From: Paraspadella gotoi | Lineage: Eukaryota; Chaetognatha | Direction: 5' to 3' | NCBI GenBank assembly: GCA_051294375.1 | Contig: CM119266.1 | Coordinates: forward strand, 13,877,614 to 13,941,613 | DNA: 64,000 nt | Shown: piece after piece, positions 1-10,198 of the stretch | Layout: the number at the start of each line of letters is the position of its first letter | How positions within the stretch are numbered: position 1 is the stretch's first letter | Translations under genes and position numbers: made by a program | Notes under the pieces: generated by a model | Database searches by the model: none | Told to the model about the DNA's origin: nothing | Seen by the model: the letters and a program-made list of their open reading frames with translations, nothing else

Positions 1-49
1 GTTTGAATAATTTTAAAAGGAAGAAGCGCCAGACGTCCGTGACAAGGGA

Positions 50-61
50 GAGAGAGAGAGA

Positions 62-131
<70 letters not shown>

Positions 132-162
132 GAGAGAGAGAGAGGAGAGGGAGAGAGAAAGA

Positions 163-205
<43 letters not shown>

Positions 206-211
206 AGAAAA
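50..211. repeat. (GA)n microsatellite
   Basis: An almost pure GA dinucleotide run with a few interruptions (GGGA, GATG). It is the first of more than fifteen GA/CT tracts in the window. Confidence 0.95.
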
Positions 212-760
212 AAAATGGCGGATGGTAATTTAGTTAAATGATCCTTGGGATTAGTATAAACTCGTCCTTGGCGGAGAAAGGAGGAAGAGAACGGGGCGGG
301 TCCCTGCTCCAGTGGGGAGGGCGGTGAGCGATGGTTTGAGATGGGTAAGTTCCTTATCCTCGAAAATAGATTCTTTTTTATGGCTCTTTTTAATATTTAA
401 TGTTTAACCGAAAAATAGTCGAGGAAGTTTTTTTTTTATCGCGATTTTTTTTTGACAACTACGTCGCACGTGAGTTTAACTTTTAAATATAATATATATG
501 GAGTGGGGCAACAAACGATAAAGAAAAAATAGAAATAAAATTGAAAAATAGAAAACACACGGCAGTCAAACAAAATAACGTAGAAATGTGGGGATCGGAA
601 GTAAAAAAAAAGCAAATGCTAAGACATGTACATTTTACATAACGGTCTAACCGAAAACCTTTTTTGATTTTTTTGGGTTGTTGTTGTTGTCTGGAACTCT
701 CGCCGTCAAAACTCAAAAGGTCGTCGGATATTCCGTTTAAACGCAATTCGGTAAAGTTGC
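212..760. other. AT-rich DNA without a visible gene
   Basis: Composition is AT-rich with homopolymer T/A runs, and all frames are closed within short distances. The reverse-strand reading at 483-746 is mostly Phe/Ser from T-rich DNA and has no motif. Nothing else is seen. Confidence 0.6.
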
Positions 761-820
761 AATGATGTCAACGGTGGTGAAACGTAAGCTTCACAGCGCC
801 AATAAGGTGACGAAGCAGCG

Positions 821-978
821 ATGCATTTTCTACGCAGCAGCGCCGTATCTACGACGCTACAGAGCAGCCTCTCCGACGCAGCGGTGTCAAAGACGACGCA
901 ATCGCTCGACGTCGACCCTCCTACGTGGCCTCGATCTCCTTCGATTCCTCATTCCTCCCTTCGCTTACCCGCAATTAA
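821..978 (+). CDS. Weak candidate exon, unassigned
   Basis: This frame runs open through a GC-balanced stretch and gives a Ser/Thr/Pro/Asp-containing peptide. A typical piece is SLSDAAVSKTTQSLDVDPPT at about residues 16-35. The frame then runs into a CT microsatellite and becomes Ser/Leu repeats, so only the part before 978 could be coding. Another frame starting at 762 reads basic (Arg/Gln/Cys) over the same DNA, and I cannot decide between them. No family is recognised and no clear splice sites frame it. Confidence 0.15.
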
Positions 979-979
979 C

Positions 980-1012
<33 letters not shown>

Positions 1013-1028
1013 TCTTTCTCTCCTTCCT

Positions 1029-1062
<34 letters not shown>

Positions 1063-1074
1063 TTTCTCTGTTTG
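979..1074. repeat. (CT)n microsatellite
   Basis: CT dinucleotide run with TTCC interruptions. It produces Ser/Leu ORFs on + and Arg/Glu ORFs on -, which are artefacts. Confidence 0.9.
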
Positions 1075-2095
1075 TCAAAAGGGCAACGCGACGATTCGGA
1101 AATTGCAATTGAGTGAGCTCTCGCAGTCTCATTGTAAAACAACTGCGATGCAAACGCGATCCGACGCAAACAAACTTGGCTCGAGGCGGCCAAGGGTTCA
1201 AACCAACTGGATGGGCTGATAAAGAAACCGTTTTCCCTGTCCTCCCCCCCCCCATCTACCAATTCTCTAGCTCCGTTATACGTCAAGAACCTTATCTTTT
1301 GTTTTGGGCACTTAGAAGGAAATTATATCGCCTTTTCCTACGCCCCCCCTCTTCTTTTGCGTTCTTTACCGACTGTTCCTTTGTTCTTTTTCTCCGTCTT
1401 CGGGAGTCGAGCGGCAGAGGGCTTTTGTTTAACCTTGTTTATGTTCCTGTTTTGTTTACTTTTACTTCCATTACCGATTTATCTTCATTTCTTTTTTTCC
1501 GTCTTTTTTTATTTCGTTCTTTCTTATTTTCTTTTTTTTTTTCTTGGTTTATAAAATGGGTCGATGTGACTGGTGCGGTGTTACACATTAAGAAGTATAA
1601 AACAACTACCACTAAATACTAAAATTATCCTAATATAAAAACGAATGAAGAAAATTATATTTTATTCGGTCTTTAGGTACAATTTTAGAGAATTTTATTT
1701 TGTTCGCGATGTAATTACAAGTTATGCCTCTTTTTGTCATTTTTAGACATTGTGATTAATTTTTATAAAATAATATTGGATAAAAAATATATAATAAATA
1801 AATACGGATTTAATTCCGTTGCAATAGAAAAATAATTTCCTTTCCATTAATTCGTCGCCATCTTTTTTAGAAACATCAATCGCACGGCGACCTCGGCACG
1901 AACTCCTCTAAACGCGTAAGGAATCCAGATGAAATAAGGTTTATTTGATATACAAGCAAAGGAAATATATTTATACGATGACCCGGATACGAGTCGCATT
2001 TCGTCGCGAATTTCTTCTCTTTTTTTCTTTTCATCTTTCGCTCCATTTATTTCCCACTTTTTTCCCTCTTCTTTTCCTTTTTTTCCTTTTTTTTT
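1075..2095. other. T-rich, gene-poor stretch
   Basis: After a short GC-balanced piece (1,080-1,340) the sequence is T-rich with homopolymers. ORFs here are Phe/Leu-rich and follow composition. No splice-bounded exon is seen. Confidence 0.5.
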
Positions 2096-2120
2096 NNNNN
2101 NNNNNNNNNNNNNNNNNNNN
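2096..2120. other. Assembly gap (25 N)
   Basis: Exactly 25 N. The same size recurs at 13,116, 28,712, 30,435, 33,527, 38,332, 43,517 and 48,532, so it looks like a default gap of unknown length. Confidence 0.99.
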
Positions 2121-2570
2121 AAGAAGAGAGATTTAATTAATGAATGCATTATTTTGTTTTAAAGTAAGAATAATTAAGACATTAATATGTCAAAAAATAA
2201 CGAACAGAAATGAAAGGAAAAAATATAAACAAATTGGATTTTCATTTCGCAAAAATAAACAATTATGTAGTGGAATGGACACTGATATAGGAGGACGGGG
2301 AAAACACAATACACATTGACGACGTTATAGCAAAACGGACTGGTTCCATGTTCATGTCAATTATCTTCTTTCCTTCTTACTTTCCCTTCGGATCTTCTTG
2401 TGCTCTTCATTCCTTTTAACGAAAAATTCGGGTAAGAATCGGTTTTTGCACTGTTCTGACCTTTGCTTTGACTTTCTGCGATTCAATAAATATTGAGCTA
2501 AATTTTTTTCTTGTCTTTGCGAATACTCTGGAACATGTTGGGAGAGGGGTGGGGGGGAGGGATGGAGTAG

Positions 2571-2597
2571 AGAGAGAGAGAGAGAGAAGAGAGAGAT

Positions 2598-2645
<48 letters not shown>
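2571..2645. repeat. (GA)n microsatellite
   Basis: GA run in the left arm. Its equivalent in the third copy lies at about 13,390-13,490, and the right-arm equivalent falls in the gap at 12,462-12,674. Confidence 0.9.
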
Positions 2646-2648
<3 letters not shown>

Positions 2649-3236
2649 CATGTCACCGAAATCGGAAGCCTCGATTGGCGGAAGACTCAGCCGAGATAGA
2701 GTCGTATCGATGAGACTTTTGAATCTTTCGAAGATGAAATCGTAACCGCGGATAAAAGAAGAAAGCGATCCTGGCGGAATTTTGGAAGAAGATGGCGGGG
2801 ATGATGGATTTGACGGAGATGGAGGAGCTGGAGAGATGACGGGGAGGAAGGATTGGGGAGAATCCCCGGAGACGGTCTACAGAGAAGTGTAGTGAAAGAG
2901 GGTCCGTTGATTAATAGAAGAAAATTGGGTTAAACTTGAAGAAGGATGAAAGGTGAAGTTTGACCCAATTGCCATGGCATTAAAATACGATAAAAGGATG
3001 TTTAAGAAACGGTTAATAAATTAGCAATTTTAAAAAAAGGAATAATAATAGGTAAATAATTGTGTGGAGACCATGTTATTATAAGTGCATTTTCGTTGTG
3101 ATTCGTTTTTTCCTTCTTTTTTTTGCTTTTTTGTCTTTAAATTACTGTTTCTGATCTCCAGTTAAAATCCTCGCTTCCTCCAACCTTTTCTTTTTGCCCT
3201 TTTGACACAAGGCAAGACTTTTTACCTCGGAGTTCT

Positions 3237-3301
3237 TCTCTCTCTCTCTCTTCTCTCTCTCTCTCTGCTCTCTCTCTCTCTCTCTCTGCTCTCTCTCTCT
3301 C
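3237..3301. repeat. (CT)n microsatellite
   Basis: CT run with TGC interruptions. The mirrored GA run is at about 11,834-11,932 and the third-copy equivalent at 14,098-14,178. Confidence 0.9.
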
Positions 3302-3382
3302 CACTTTTCCTTCGTTCCTGTATCTGTCATGTTCAATATGCGAATTTCCTGTAGAAAAGAGGAGGATTTAAGATGAAGGGAG

Positions 3383-3387
<5 letters not shown>

Positions 3388-3460
<73 letters not shown>
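3388..3460. repeat. (GA)n microsatellite
   Basis: GA run separated by about 90 bp of unique DNA from the CT run at 3,237. The two tracts can pair as an imperfect hairpin. Confidence 0.9.
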
Positions 3461-3461
<1 letters not shown>

Positions 3462-4923
3462 TGAGGGGAAAGATTAGCATAAAAACCGTGGGAGGAGAGA
3501 GAAGTGAAGGTTAATTTATAATTATTAGTGTTGTATTAGAATAAGAAACGTAGTCATGAAGTATTAATATTCTATTGTATTACAAATCAAAAAACCACAT
3601 ATTTTCCGATCATACTTGACCAAACCCATCCGAAAAAATAGCAGAGGAAGAAAAAAGGTAAGTTCAACTCTCCGAAAAGATCCGAAGTCGATAGAGACGA
3701 ATAAACGAAAAATAAAGGATGAGAGAGGGCGCTAGGATAAACCGAAACATAAACCGACGGAACTGCGGGCGCCACGAAGAAAGAGTAAGGCCCAGACATA
3801 GAAGCGTAAAAAAAAAAAGAGCTACCGCCCGACGAATTTCGTGGGTAAATAACTCCGAGGGTCTCCCGAGACCGGTGGGCGATTTGGGGGGGGGGGGACG
3901 CAAGAAATATTCCCCTCGGCGTCGTTCGAGGGCGTAGGTAAAATATTTCGTATTTGCTTAGCCTTACTCTATTTTTTAATGATATTCTCTCGTGTTTATT
4001 TTGTCATAGGACAAAGGTGGGGGCGATGCGGGAGAGAGAGAGAGGAAGAAAGGCGGGATGAGGGGGTGGGGTTGGGGGGGGGTTTGGGTCGTTTTGGTTG
4101 GCGATCAAATCGATCTGTGACGGAGGAAAATGGCACTATAGCCTATAGTATAGGAATTTAAACGTTTAGCCTTTTGGAAAATAAAAAAAAAAAGAAAAAT
4201 ATGTACAAAAAAAATAAAAAAAACCGACAAAATGTCAGGTAGTCAAAGAAAGCACACAAAGTCACAGACATCTCAACGAATGAGACAAAAGAGTAGAACG
4301 GAACTGGCTGACTTTCATGCGCAGGTCTCCGCTCTTGAGATGAAACTCCATTAAAACGGAAAGAATCCAATAACGTCAAATGTAATTGTAAAATCAATTT
4401 GAATGGCGTCATTCCCCGACGGAGTCATGAAATGAAGGAGACTCGCAGGATTCCCTCTCATTTGTCAATTTTTTTTCATGACGTTAGTTATTGATTTTTT
4501 TTGAAAGTTACGTATTGCATTTTTTTTTTAATACGTGACGCGTATCGTGAAAATGCCAGAGTCGATGTGTTTCATCTCTACTATAATTCCTATCATCCTT
4601 ATTTTTCAAAGGTTTCTTTTTTTTTTCTCGCGCTCTTTGCGCTTTTATTCCGTCTCGCTCTTTGTTTCTATTCTTTGATTAAATGTTTAATGTATCTTTA
4701 ATGTAGGTTCGTATATAAAGTTGATGGATATCTAAAAAATGAGAAAAATACGAAGTCGTAGATGTAGAAAGAAAAAAGAATATCAAAACGAGAACATAAA
4801 AAAGAAAAAAAAACTAATGGAAAAAAACGGAGACAAGCGAAAAGAAAGAGCAGAAAAGAAGAAAAAAAGGGGAAAACGTTTTACGAAGCGGCTGGCTTTT
4901 ATTGAGGCGGAGCCATTTAAGAT

Positions 4924-5043
4924 ATGGAGATGTCGTCCGGAGACTTTGACCAAAAGTTCGGCGACGAGAGAGAGCGGAGGGGATGAAGGGGGGGGGTCAG
5001 TTGGAGGAAAGTGGAGGAAAGAAAAGGGAGGAAAGGAAAAAAG
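4924..5043 (+). pseudogene. Possible first exon, left-arm copy (frame broken)
   Basis: An ATG at 4,924 opens MEMSSGDFDQKFGDE and meets a stop after 20 codons. The mirrored copy on the right arm keeps the frame to a Lys-rich end. Left and right differ by single-base indels in the GA-rich part. A possible donor (AAG|GTGAGG) follows at 5,044. The protein is not recognised. The DNA just upstream is conserved between arms, as expected for either an untranslated leader or simple recent duplication. Confidence 0.25.
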
Positions 5044-5458
5044 GTGAGGCGGTCGAGGAAGATTGCATAGTGGCGTGGTCGAAATTTCCCACGACCAAAA
5101 ATCTCATACAGTAGTCGATAAATTTGAGATGTACGGATCTTTTACGACATGCAATCCCAGCGCGGTGGTTTGGACGAGTTACTAGGGTTCGGTGTGGTTA
5201 TGATGGGAAGTTCTAGGGAGGTGAAGAAGGTTAGATTGGACAACCGATTCTCCGACACGACGACCGCTTTATAAAGAGTTAATAAAAATCGGGCAGAACA
5301 CGTAATGGAGGCAATAAATAATACAAGGTAGAAAGAATCCTGCAAAAAAAAAAAAAATGACCAAAATCTCTGTCTTCTTCTCTTCTCTTCTTCTTCTTCT
5401 TCTCTTCTCGCTAAAAGGTTATAAAGGAAGAGGCGACGATAATGTTCCGTGGGGTCGG

Positions 5459-5568
5459 AAGAGACCACTTTTCTTTCTTTCTTTCTTTTCTTTTCTTTCT
5501 TTCTTTTCTTTCTTTTCTTTCTTTTCTTTCTCTTTCTTTTCTTTCTTTCTTTTCTTTTCTTTCTTTTT
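5459..5568. repeat. (TTTC)n tetranucleotide tract
   Basis: TTTC/TTTTC repeats, about 110 bp. The mirrored tract on the right arm (about 9,635-9,657) is far shorter, which is a length difference between the arms. Confidence 0.9.
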
Positions 5569-5814
5569 TTAAAATTTCCCGACCAAAAAAAAGAAAGAAA
5601 AGAGAGAGCCGTGGACAAAGTGGCGCGTCGTGTTCTGGCAAATTATAGAGAAATACGACGCCACGATCGCCAAAACAACGATCGAACAAATTCCGTTCGC
5701 CAAACCTTTTTTTTTTCAATTGTACTCGATGTCGCAGGCATTATGTTTAAAAAAGACGAGACCCACGTAAGGATTCTTGTCAAGAGGTTATTACTATCGC
5801 CATGAGAATTCTTC

Positions 5815-5842
5815 TTATTATTATTATTATTATTATTATTAT
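5815..5842. repeat. (TTA)n tract
   Basis: Trinucleotide run. Its mirror at about 9,346-9,381 is interrupted by a 10-N gap (9,360-9,369). Confidence 0.85.
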
Positions 5843-6029
5843 TCTATTGACTATCGCCATGAGATTCGAGGAGTACGCCTCTTCTATATTAAGGGGATGA
5901 AAATCGAAATGAGTTTTCCTTCTCATGTAAAAAGTCAATTCGTTCTTTCGTTTTTCTCGTTTCGACTTTGGCTTAGGTTTTTTTTTGCGCGCCATTAAAG
6001 CCGCTTTCCTCCGATAACGATTTTTTAAA

Positions 6030-6165
6030 GAAAATTAAGCTAGCTGATTATATCGAATTTTTTTAACTACTTTCCCAAATGATTATAGAAGATAAGAATC
6101 ATAGGGTCAGAACCAGCTTAAGTTAAAGTGTCAAACGTTATGCTTTCAGCTTTTTACCCCCCTGG
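6030..6165. other. Segment present only in the left arm
   Basis: The mirror position (about 9,120-9,170) passes directly between the two flanking conserved blocks without this stretch of about 130 bp. No target-site duplication or terminal repeat was obvious by eye. Confidence 0.55.
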
Positions 6166-6232
6166 TCACTTGGTCCCCCAAATCTTAAAACAACCAAAAT
6201 ATTATTAATATGTTTGCAAAGAATGATGGGAA

Positions 6233-6253
6233 AGAAGAGAGAGAGAGATGAGG

Positions 6254-6328
<75 letters not shown>
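6233..6328. repeat. (GA)n microsatellite
   Basis: Long GA run. The mirror CT run is at 8,999-9,092. Confidence 0.95.
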
Positions 6329-6330
<2 letters not shown>

Positions 6331-6593
6331 GACGGGCAGAGAACAGAAGAAACCCATAAAACGGCGACGTCGAAGTCTATGGAAAAACGGGGGAACGATT
6401 CTGGCCGCGAGAAGCCGCCACCGATTCGAGACAAAAGGCCAACGAAATGGCAATTACATCCGCGCCGTTACGGAGTCGCATTCGTTTTCACTGCCGGGGA
6501 TAGAGAGAAGGTGAGAAAAGCAAATTTAAAAGAAAAAAAATTCAATCGCTTCATTGTCATCGGACTGTGACGACCTAGAGCAAGTCGAAATTA

Positions 6594-6596
<3 letters not shown>

Positions 6597-6636
<40 letters not shown>

Positions 6637-6664
6637 ATTATTATATTATTATTATTATTAATTA
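6597..6664. repeat. (ATT)n microsatellite
   Basis: ATT trinucleotide run with two AATT interruptions. The mirror at about 8,680-8,730 is shortened and degenerate. Confidence 0.95.
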
Positions 6665-6681
6665 TAAGGACAATTTCTCAG

Positions 6682-6696
6682 TTCTCTCTCTCTCTT

Positions 6697-6757
<61 letters not shown>
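6682..6757. repeat. (CT)n microsatellite
   Basis: Nearly pure CT. The mirror GA run is at 8,582-8,660. Confidence 0.95.
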
Positions 6758-6758
<1 letters not shown>

Positions 6759-7229
6759 ATGATTGAGTCGTGATGATAAGGAATTAAATTACTGGAATGA
6801 TACTAGACGAAAAGTTAATGTGGACTAAATATATAAAATAAATTGTTGAAAAAGCAAAAACAAAAATCTTAGCGGTAAACAAACTTGCAAAAGAGAGGGA
6901 GAGGAGATATTTCAAATCGGTGTTCCAAATATACAAAGCTATTTCGAATGCAATGTTTAATAAAATAAACCAATGTCGATATTTTGTATAAATTATTTAT
7001 TAAAAACATTTTTTATGCAATAGTAAATAGAAATTAATTGTTTGAAAAAAAAAAATTTGGCAAAAAATCTAAGAAAAAGAAATTTAAAAAAAAAAACAGA
7101 TATATTTAAAAAATTTTTGTTGACTCGATTGCGACAAAATTTACCCCATTTTATGCGCGATGAATCTCACCGTCTTTCTTTTTTCATTATTTTTTCTCGT
7201 GCCTCTTCCTTCTCCCTTTCTCACTGCAG

Positions 7230-7328
7230 ATCGAAAATGGCGTCTTCCTCCGAGGGCAAGAGAGGGAGAGTCAAACCGCTGTTGCCCAAAAACGCACCAT
7301 TTTCTGACGGCTTCGACAGGGTTAAAAG
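7230..7328 (+). CDS. Candidate first coding exon, left-arm copy
   Basis: A pyrimidine-rich acceptor ending in CACTGCAG (AG at 7,228-7,229) is followed by ATG at 7,237. The frame stays open for 30 codons plus two bases to a consensus donor AAAG|GTGAGT (GT at 7,329). The peptide starts MASSSEGKRGRVKPLL and continues with NAPFSDGFDRVK. It is basic and Ser-rich at the start, like many N-termini. The protein is not recognised. Exon 2 is not found: the sequence turns back on itself about 230 bp downstream, so the rest of the gene may be lost at the inversion point. The arm-to-arm mirror copy (7,992-8,095, -) has the same splice sites but a broken frame. Confidence 0.45.
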
Positions 7329-7490
7329 GTGAGTTTTCAAGGTTTAAGGGTTCGCGGAACCCGGATTTGATTCGCAATGGCTAGGAGAGTTTACTTTGGG
7401 GTTGTTGCATCCCCGTGAAGAAACGGCTTCGGGGTAGCGGGTAAGGGTATTAAGTTCAGGGAAAACGTTTGGCCGGACGGACATAAAATC

Positions 7491-7533
7491 CTCGGACTAA
7501 TGGACGTTGAGGGCAAACGACGAAGACAACGCG

Positions 7534-7565
<32 letters not shown>

Positions 7566-7600
7566 TGCCAGGTCAAGGACGAGAAAAGCGGGGAAAATAA
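7491..7600 (+). other. (GAC)n tract near the palindrome centre
   Basis: Nine or ten GAC triplets lie where the two arms end. One frame reads an acidic run (ANDEDNA then Asp repeats), another reads VWPDGHKILGLMDVEGKRRR then Arg repeats. I cannot decide which, if either, is translated. The mirror at about 7,770-7,835 keeps only three or four triplets. Confidence 0.5.
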
Positions 7601-7771
7601 AATAGAGATCGTTCCCTTTTTAGAGAGGAAAGAGGGGGAAGCGGGGGTTTTAAGGCAGGGGGGATGAGGAGGGCGGCTGTGAAACTAGCGAGGCTGAGTT
7701 AGCGCAAGCGAGCGTGGGATATTTTTTTTGTGGGGGGAGTAAATCGGGAGAATCCGGAGATTCGTCGCGAG
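7556..7771. other. Central spacer of the inverted repeat
   Basis: About 215 bp without a mirror partner, starting at the end of the GAC run and ending at its complement. It includes a GA/G-rich piece (7,600-7,680). Nothing else is recognised. Confidence 0.6.
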
Positions 7772-7991
7772 GAAGTCGTCGTCGTCCGCGTTGTCTTCGT
7801 CGTTTGCCCTCAACGTCCATTAGTCCGAGGAATTTTAGTCCGTCCGGCCAAACGTTTTCCCTGAACTTCCCTTACCCGCCTTACCCCGAAGCCCGTTTCT
7901 TCAACGGGGATGCAACAACCCCAAAGTAAACTCTCCCTAGCCATTGCGAATCAAATCCGGGTTCCGCGAACCCTTAACCTTGAAAACTCAC

Positions 7992-8095
7992 CTTTTTAAA
8001 CCCTGTCGAAGCCGTCAGAAAGTGGGTGCGTTTTTGGGCAACAGCGGTTGACTCTCCCCTCTCTTGCCCCTCGGGAGGAAGACGCCATTTTCGAT
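7992..8095 (-). pseudogene. Right-arm copy of the candidate first exon, frame broken
   Basis: Mirror copy of 7,230-7,328 on the minus strand. The acceptor CTGCAG, the ATG (complement of 8,086-8,088) and the GTGAGT donor are all kept. The coding part is 97 instead of 92 nt because of extra single bases (for example an added C after the fifth codon), so the frame is lost within ten codons. Confidence 0.5.
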
Positions 8096-8581
8096 CTGCA
8101 GTGAGAAAGGGAGAAAGGAAAGAGGCACGAGAAAAAATAATGAAAAAAGAAAGACGGTGAGATTCATCGCGCATAAAATGGGGTAAATTTTGTCGCAATC
8201 GAGTCAACAAAAATTTTTTAAATATATCTGGTTTTTTTTTAAATTTCTTTTTCTTAGATTTTTTGCCAAATTTTTTTTTTCAAACAATTAATTTCTATTT
8301 ACTATTGCATAAAAAAGGTTTTTAATAAATAATTTATACAAAATATCGACATTGGTTTATTTTATTAAACATTGCATTCGAAATAGGCTTTTGTAGATTT
8401 GGAACACCGATTTGAAAATATATCCTCTCCCTCTCTTTTGCAAGTTTGTTTACCGCTAAGATTTTTGTTTTTTGCTTTTTCAAACAATTTATTTATATAT
8501 TTAGTCCACATTTACTTTTCGTCTAGTATCATTCCAAGTAATTTAATTCCTTTTATCATCACTGACTCAAATCATCTTAAA

Positions 8582-8598
8582 GGAGAGAGAGGAGAGAT

Positions 8599-8647
<49 letters not shown>

Positions 8648-8660
8648 AAGAGAGAGAGAG
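8582..8660. repeat. (GA)n microsatellite
   Basis: Mirror of the CT run at 6,682. Confidence 0.95.
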
Positions 8661-8998
8661 AACTGAGAAATTGTCCTTATATTAATAATTAATATATATA
8701 TAATAATATAATAAAATATAATAATAATTTTTCGACTTGCCTCTACGGTCGTCACAGTCCGATGACAATGAAGCGATTGAATTTTTTTTCTTTTAATTTG
8801 CTTTTCTCACCTTCTCTCTATCCCCGGCAGTGAAAACGAATGCGACTCCGTTAACGGCGCGGGATGTAATTGCCATTTCGTTGGCCTTTTGTCTCGAATC
8901 GGTGGCGGCTTCTCGCGGCCAGAATCGGTTTCCCCCGTTTTTCTTCATAGACTTCGACGTCGCCGTTTTTATGGTTTCTTCTGTCTCTGCCCGTCTAT

Positions 8999-9013
8999 CT
9001 CCCTCTCTCTCTC

Positions 9014-9071
<58 letters not shown>

Positions 9072-9092
9072 CTCTCCTCTCTCTCTCTCTTC
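8999..9092. repeat. (CT)n microsatellite
   Basis: Mirror of the GA run at 6,233. Confidence 0.95.
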
Positions 9093-9345
9093 TTTCCCCC
9101 CATTGTCTTTACAAACATATTAATAGAATTTTTTTTGTATTTAAGATTAATAACGATTTTTAAAAAAAATCGTATCGGAGGAAAGCGGCTTTAATGGCGC
9201 GCCCAAAAAAAAAAACCTAAGCCAAAGTCGAAACGAGAAAAACGAAGAAACGAATTGACTTTTTACATGAGAAGGAAAACTCATTCCGATTTTCATCCCC
9301 CTTAATATAGAAGAGGCGTACTCCCTCGAATCTCATGGCGATAGT

Positions 9346-9381
9346 AATAAGAATAATAANNNNNNNNNNAATAATAATAAG
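9346..9381. repeat. (ATA)n tract with 10-N gap
   Basis: Trinucleotide run containing N at 9,360-9,369. Mirror of 5,815-5,842. Confidence 0.85.
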
Positions 9382-10048
9382 AAGAATCTCATGGCGATAG
9401 TAATAACCTCTTGACAAGAATCCTTACGTGGGTCTCGTCTTTTTTAACTAATGCCTGCGACATCGAGTATAATTGAAAAAAAAAAAAAGGTTTGGCGAAC
9501 GGAATTTGTTCGATCGTTGTCTTTGGCGATCGTGGCGTCGTATTTCTCTATAATTTGCCAGAACACGACCGCGCCCACTTTGTCCACCGGCTTTCTCTTT
9601 TCTTTCTTTTTTTTTGGTTCGGCGAAATTTTAAAAAAAGAAAGAAAAGAAAGAAAAGTGGTCTCTTCCGACCCCGCGGAACATTATCGTCGCCCTCTTCC
9701 TTTATAACCTTTTAGCGAAGAAGAAGAAGAAGAAGAAGACAGAGTTTTTGGTCATTTTTTTTTTTTTTTTGCAGGATTTCCTTTCGACCTTGTATTATTT
9801 ATTGGCCTCCATTTCGTGTTCTGCCCGATTTTTATTAACTCTTTATAACGCGGTCGTCGTGTCGGAGAATCGGTTGGCCAATCTAACCTTCTTCACCTAC
9901 CCTAGAACTTCCCCATCATAACCACACCGAACCCTAGTAACTCGTCCAAACCACCGCGCTGGGATTGCCATGTCGTAAAAGATCCGTACATCTCAAATTT
10001 ATCGACTACTGTATGAGATTTTGGTCGGTGGAAATTTCGACCACGCCA

Positions 10049-10198
10049 CTATGCAATCTTTCCTCGACCCGCCTCACCTTTTTCCTTTCCTCCTTTTCTT
10101 TCCTCCACTTTCCTCCAACTGACCCCCTCCCCTTCATCCCCTCCGCCTCTCTCTCCGTCGCCGAACTTTTGGTCAAAGTCTCTGGACGACATCTCCAT
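10049..10198 (-). CDS. Short ORF, possible first exon (right-arm copy, intact)
   Basis: Minus-strand ORF of 49 codons starting at the complement of 10,196-10,198. It begins MEMSSRDFDQKFGDGERGGG and ends in a Gly/Lys/Glu-rich part. The mirror copy at 4,924 has nearly the same first 14 residues but is frameshifted in the GA-rich part. A possible donor (AAAAAG|GTGAGG) lies about 40 codons in, so the last residues before the stop may be intronic. No homolog is recognised. Confidence 0.3.
   Translation of the reverse strand: MEMSSRDFDQKFGDGERGGGDEGEGVSWRKVEERKGGKEKGEAGRGKIA

Larger units (their letters stand above)
2163..7555 (+). repeat. Left arm of giant inverted repeat
   Basis: This segment recurs as its reverse complement on the right. 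Anchor pairs: 2,347 with 12,850; 3,068-3,094 with 12,064-12,090; about 4,880 with about 10,240; about 5,155 with about 9,965; 7,140 with 8,200; 7,500 with 7,826. The paired coordinates sum to about 15,120-15,330, so the whole block is mirrored with small indels. The outermost piece (2,163-2,326) has its mirror displaced to 15,027-15,185. Most differences are one-base homopolymer indels, but about 6,030-6,165 is present only here. Confidence 0.9.

Noticed and set aside
1180-1215. B-box-like GGGTTCAAACC, possible tRNA
   Set aside because: No matching acceptor stem or anticodon arm could be drawn.
965-1286. Long Arg/Glu and Ser/Leu ORFs over CT/GA tracts (also at 2,361, 3,142, 6,138, 8,889, 11,653, 13,882, 41,431, 43,459, 58,111, 62,519)
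   Set aside because: Two-base repeats have no stops in any frame, and the sequence is only the repeat translated.
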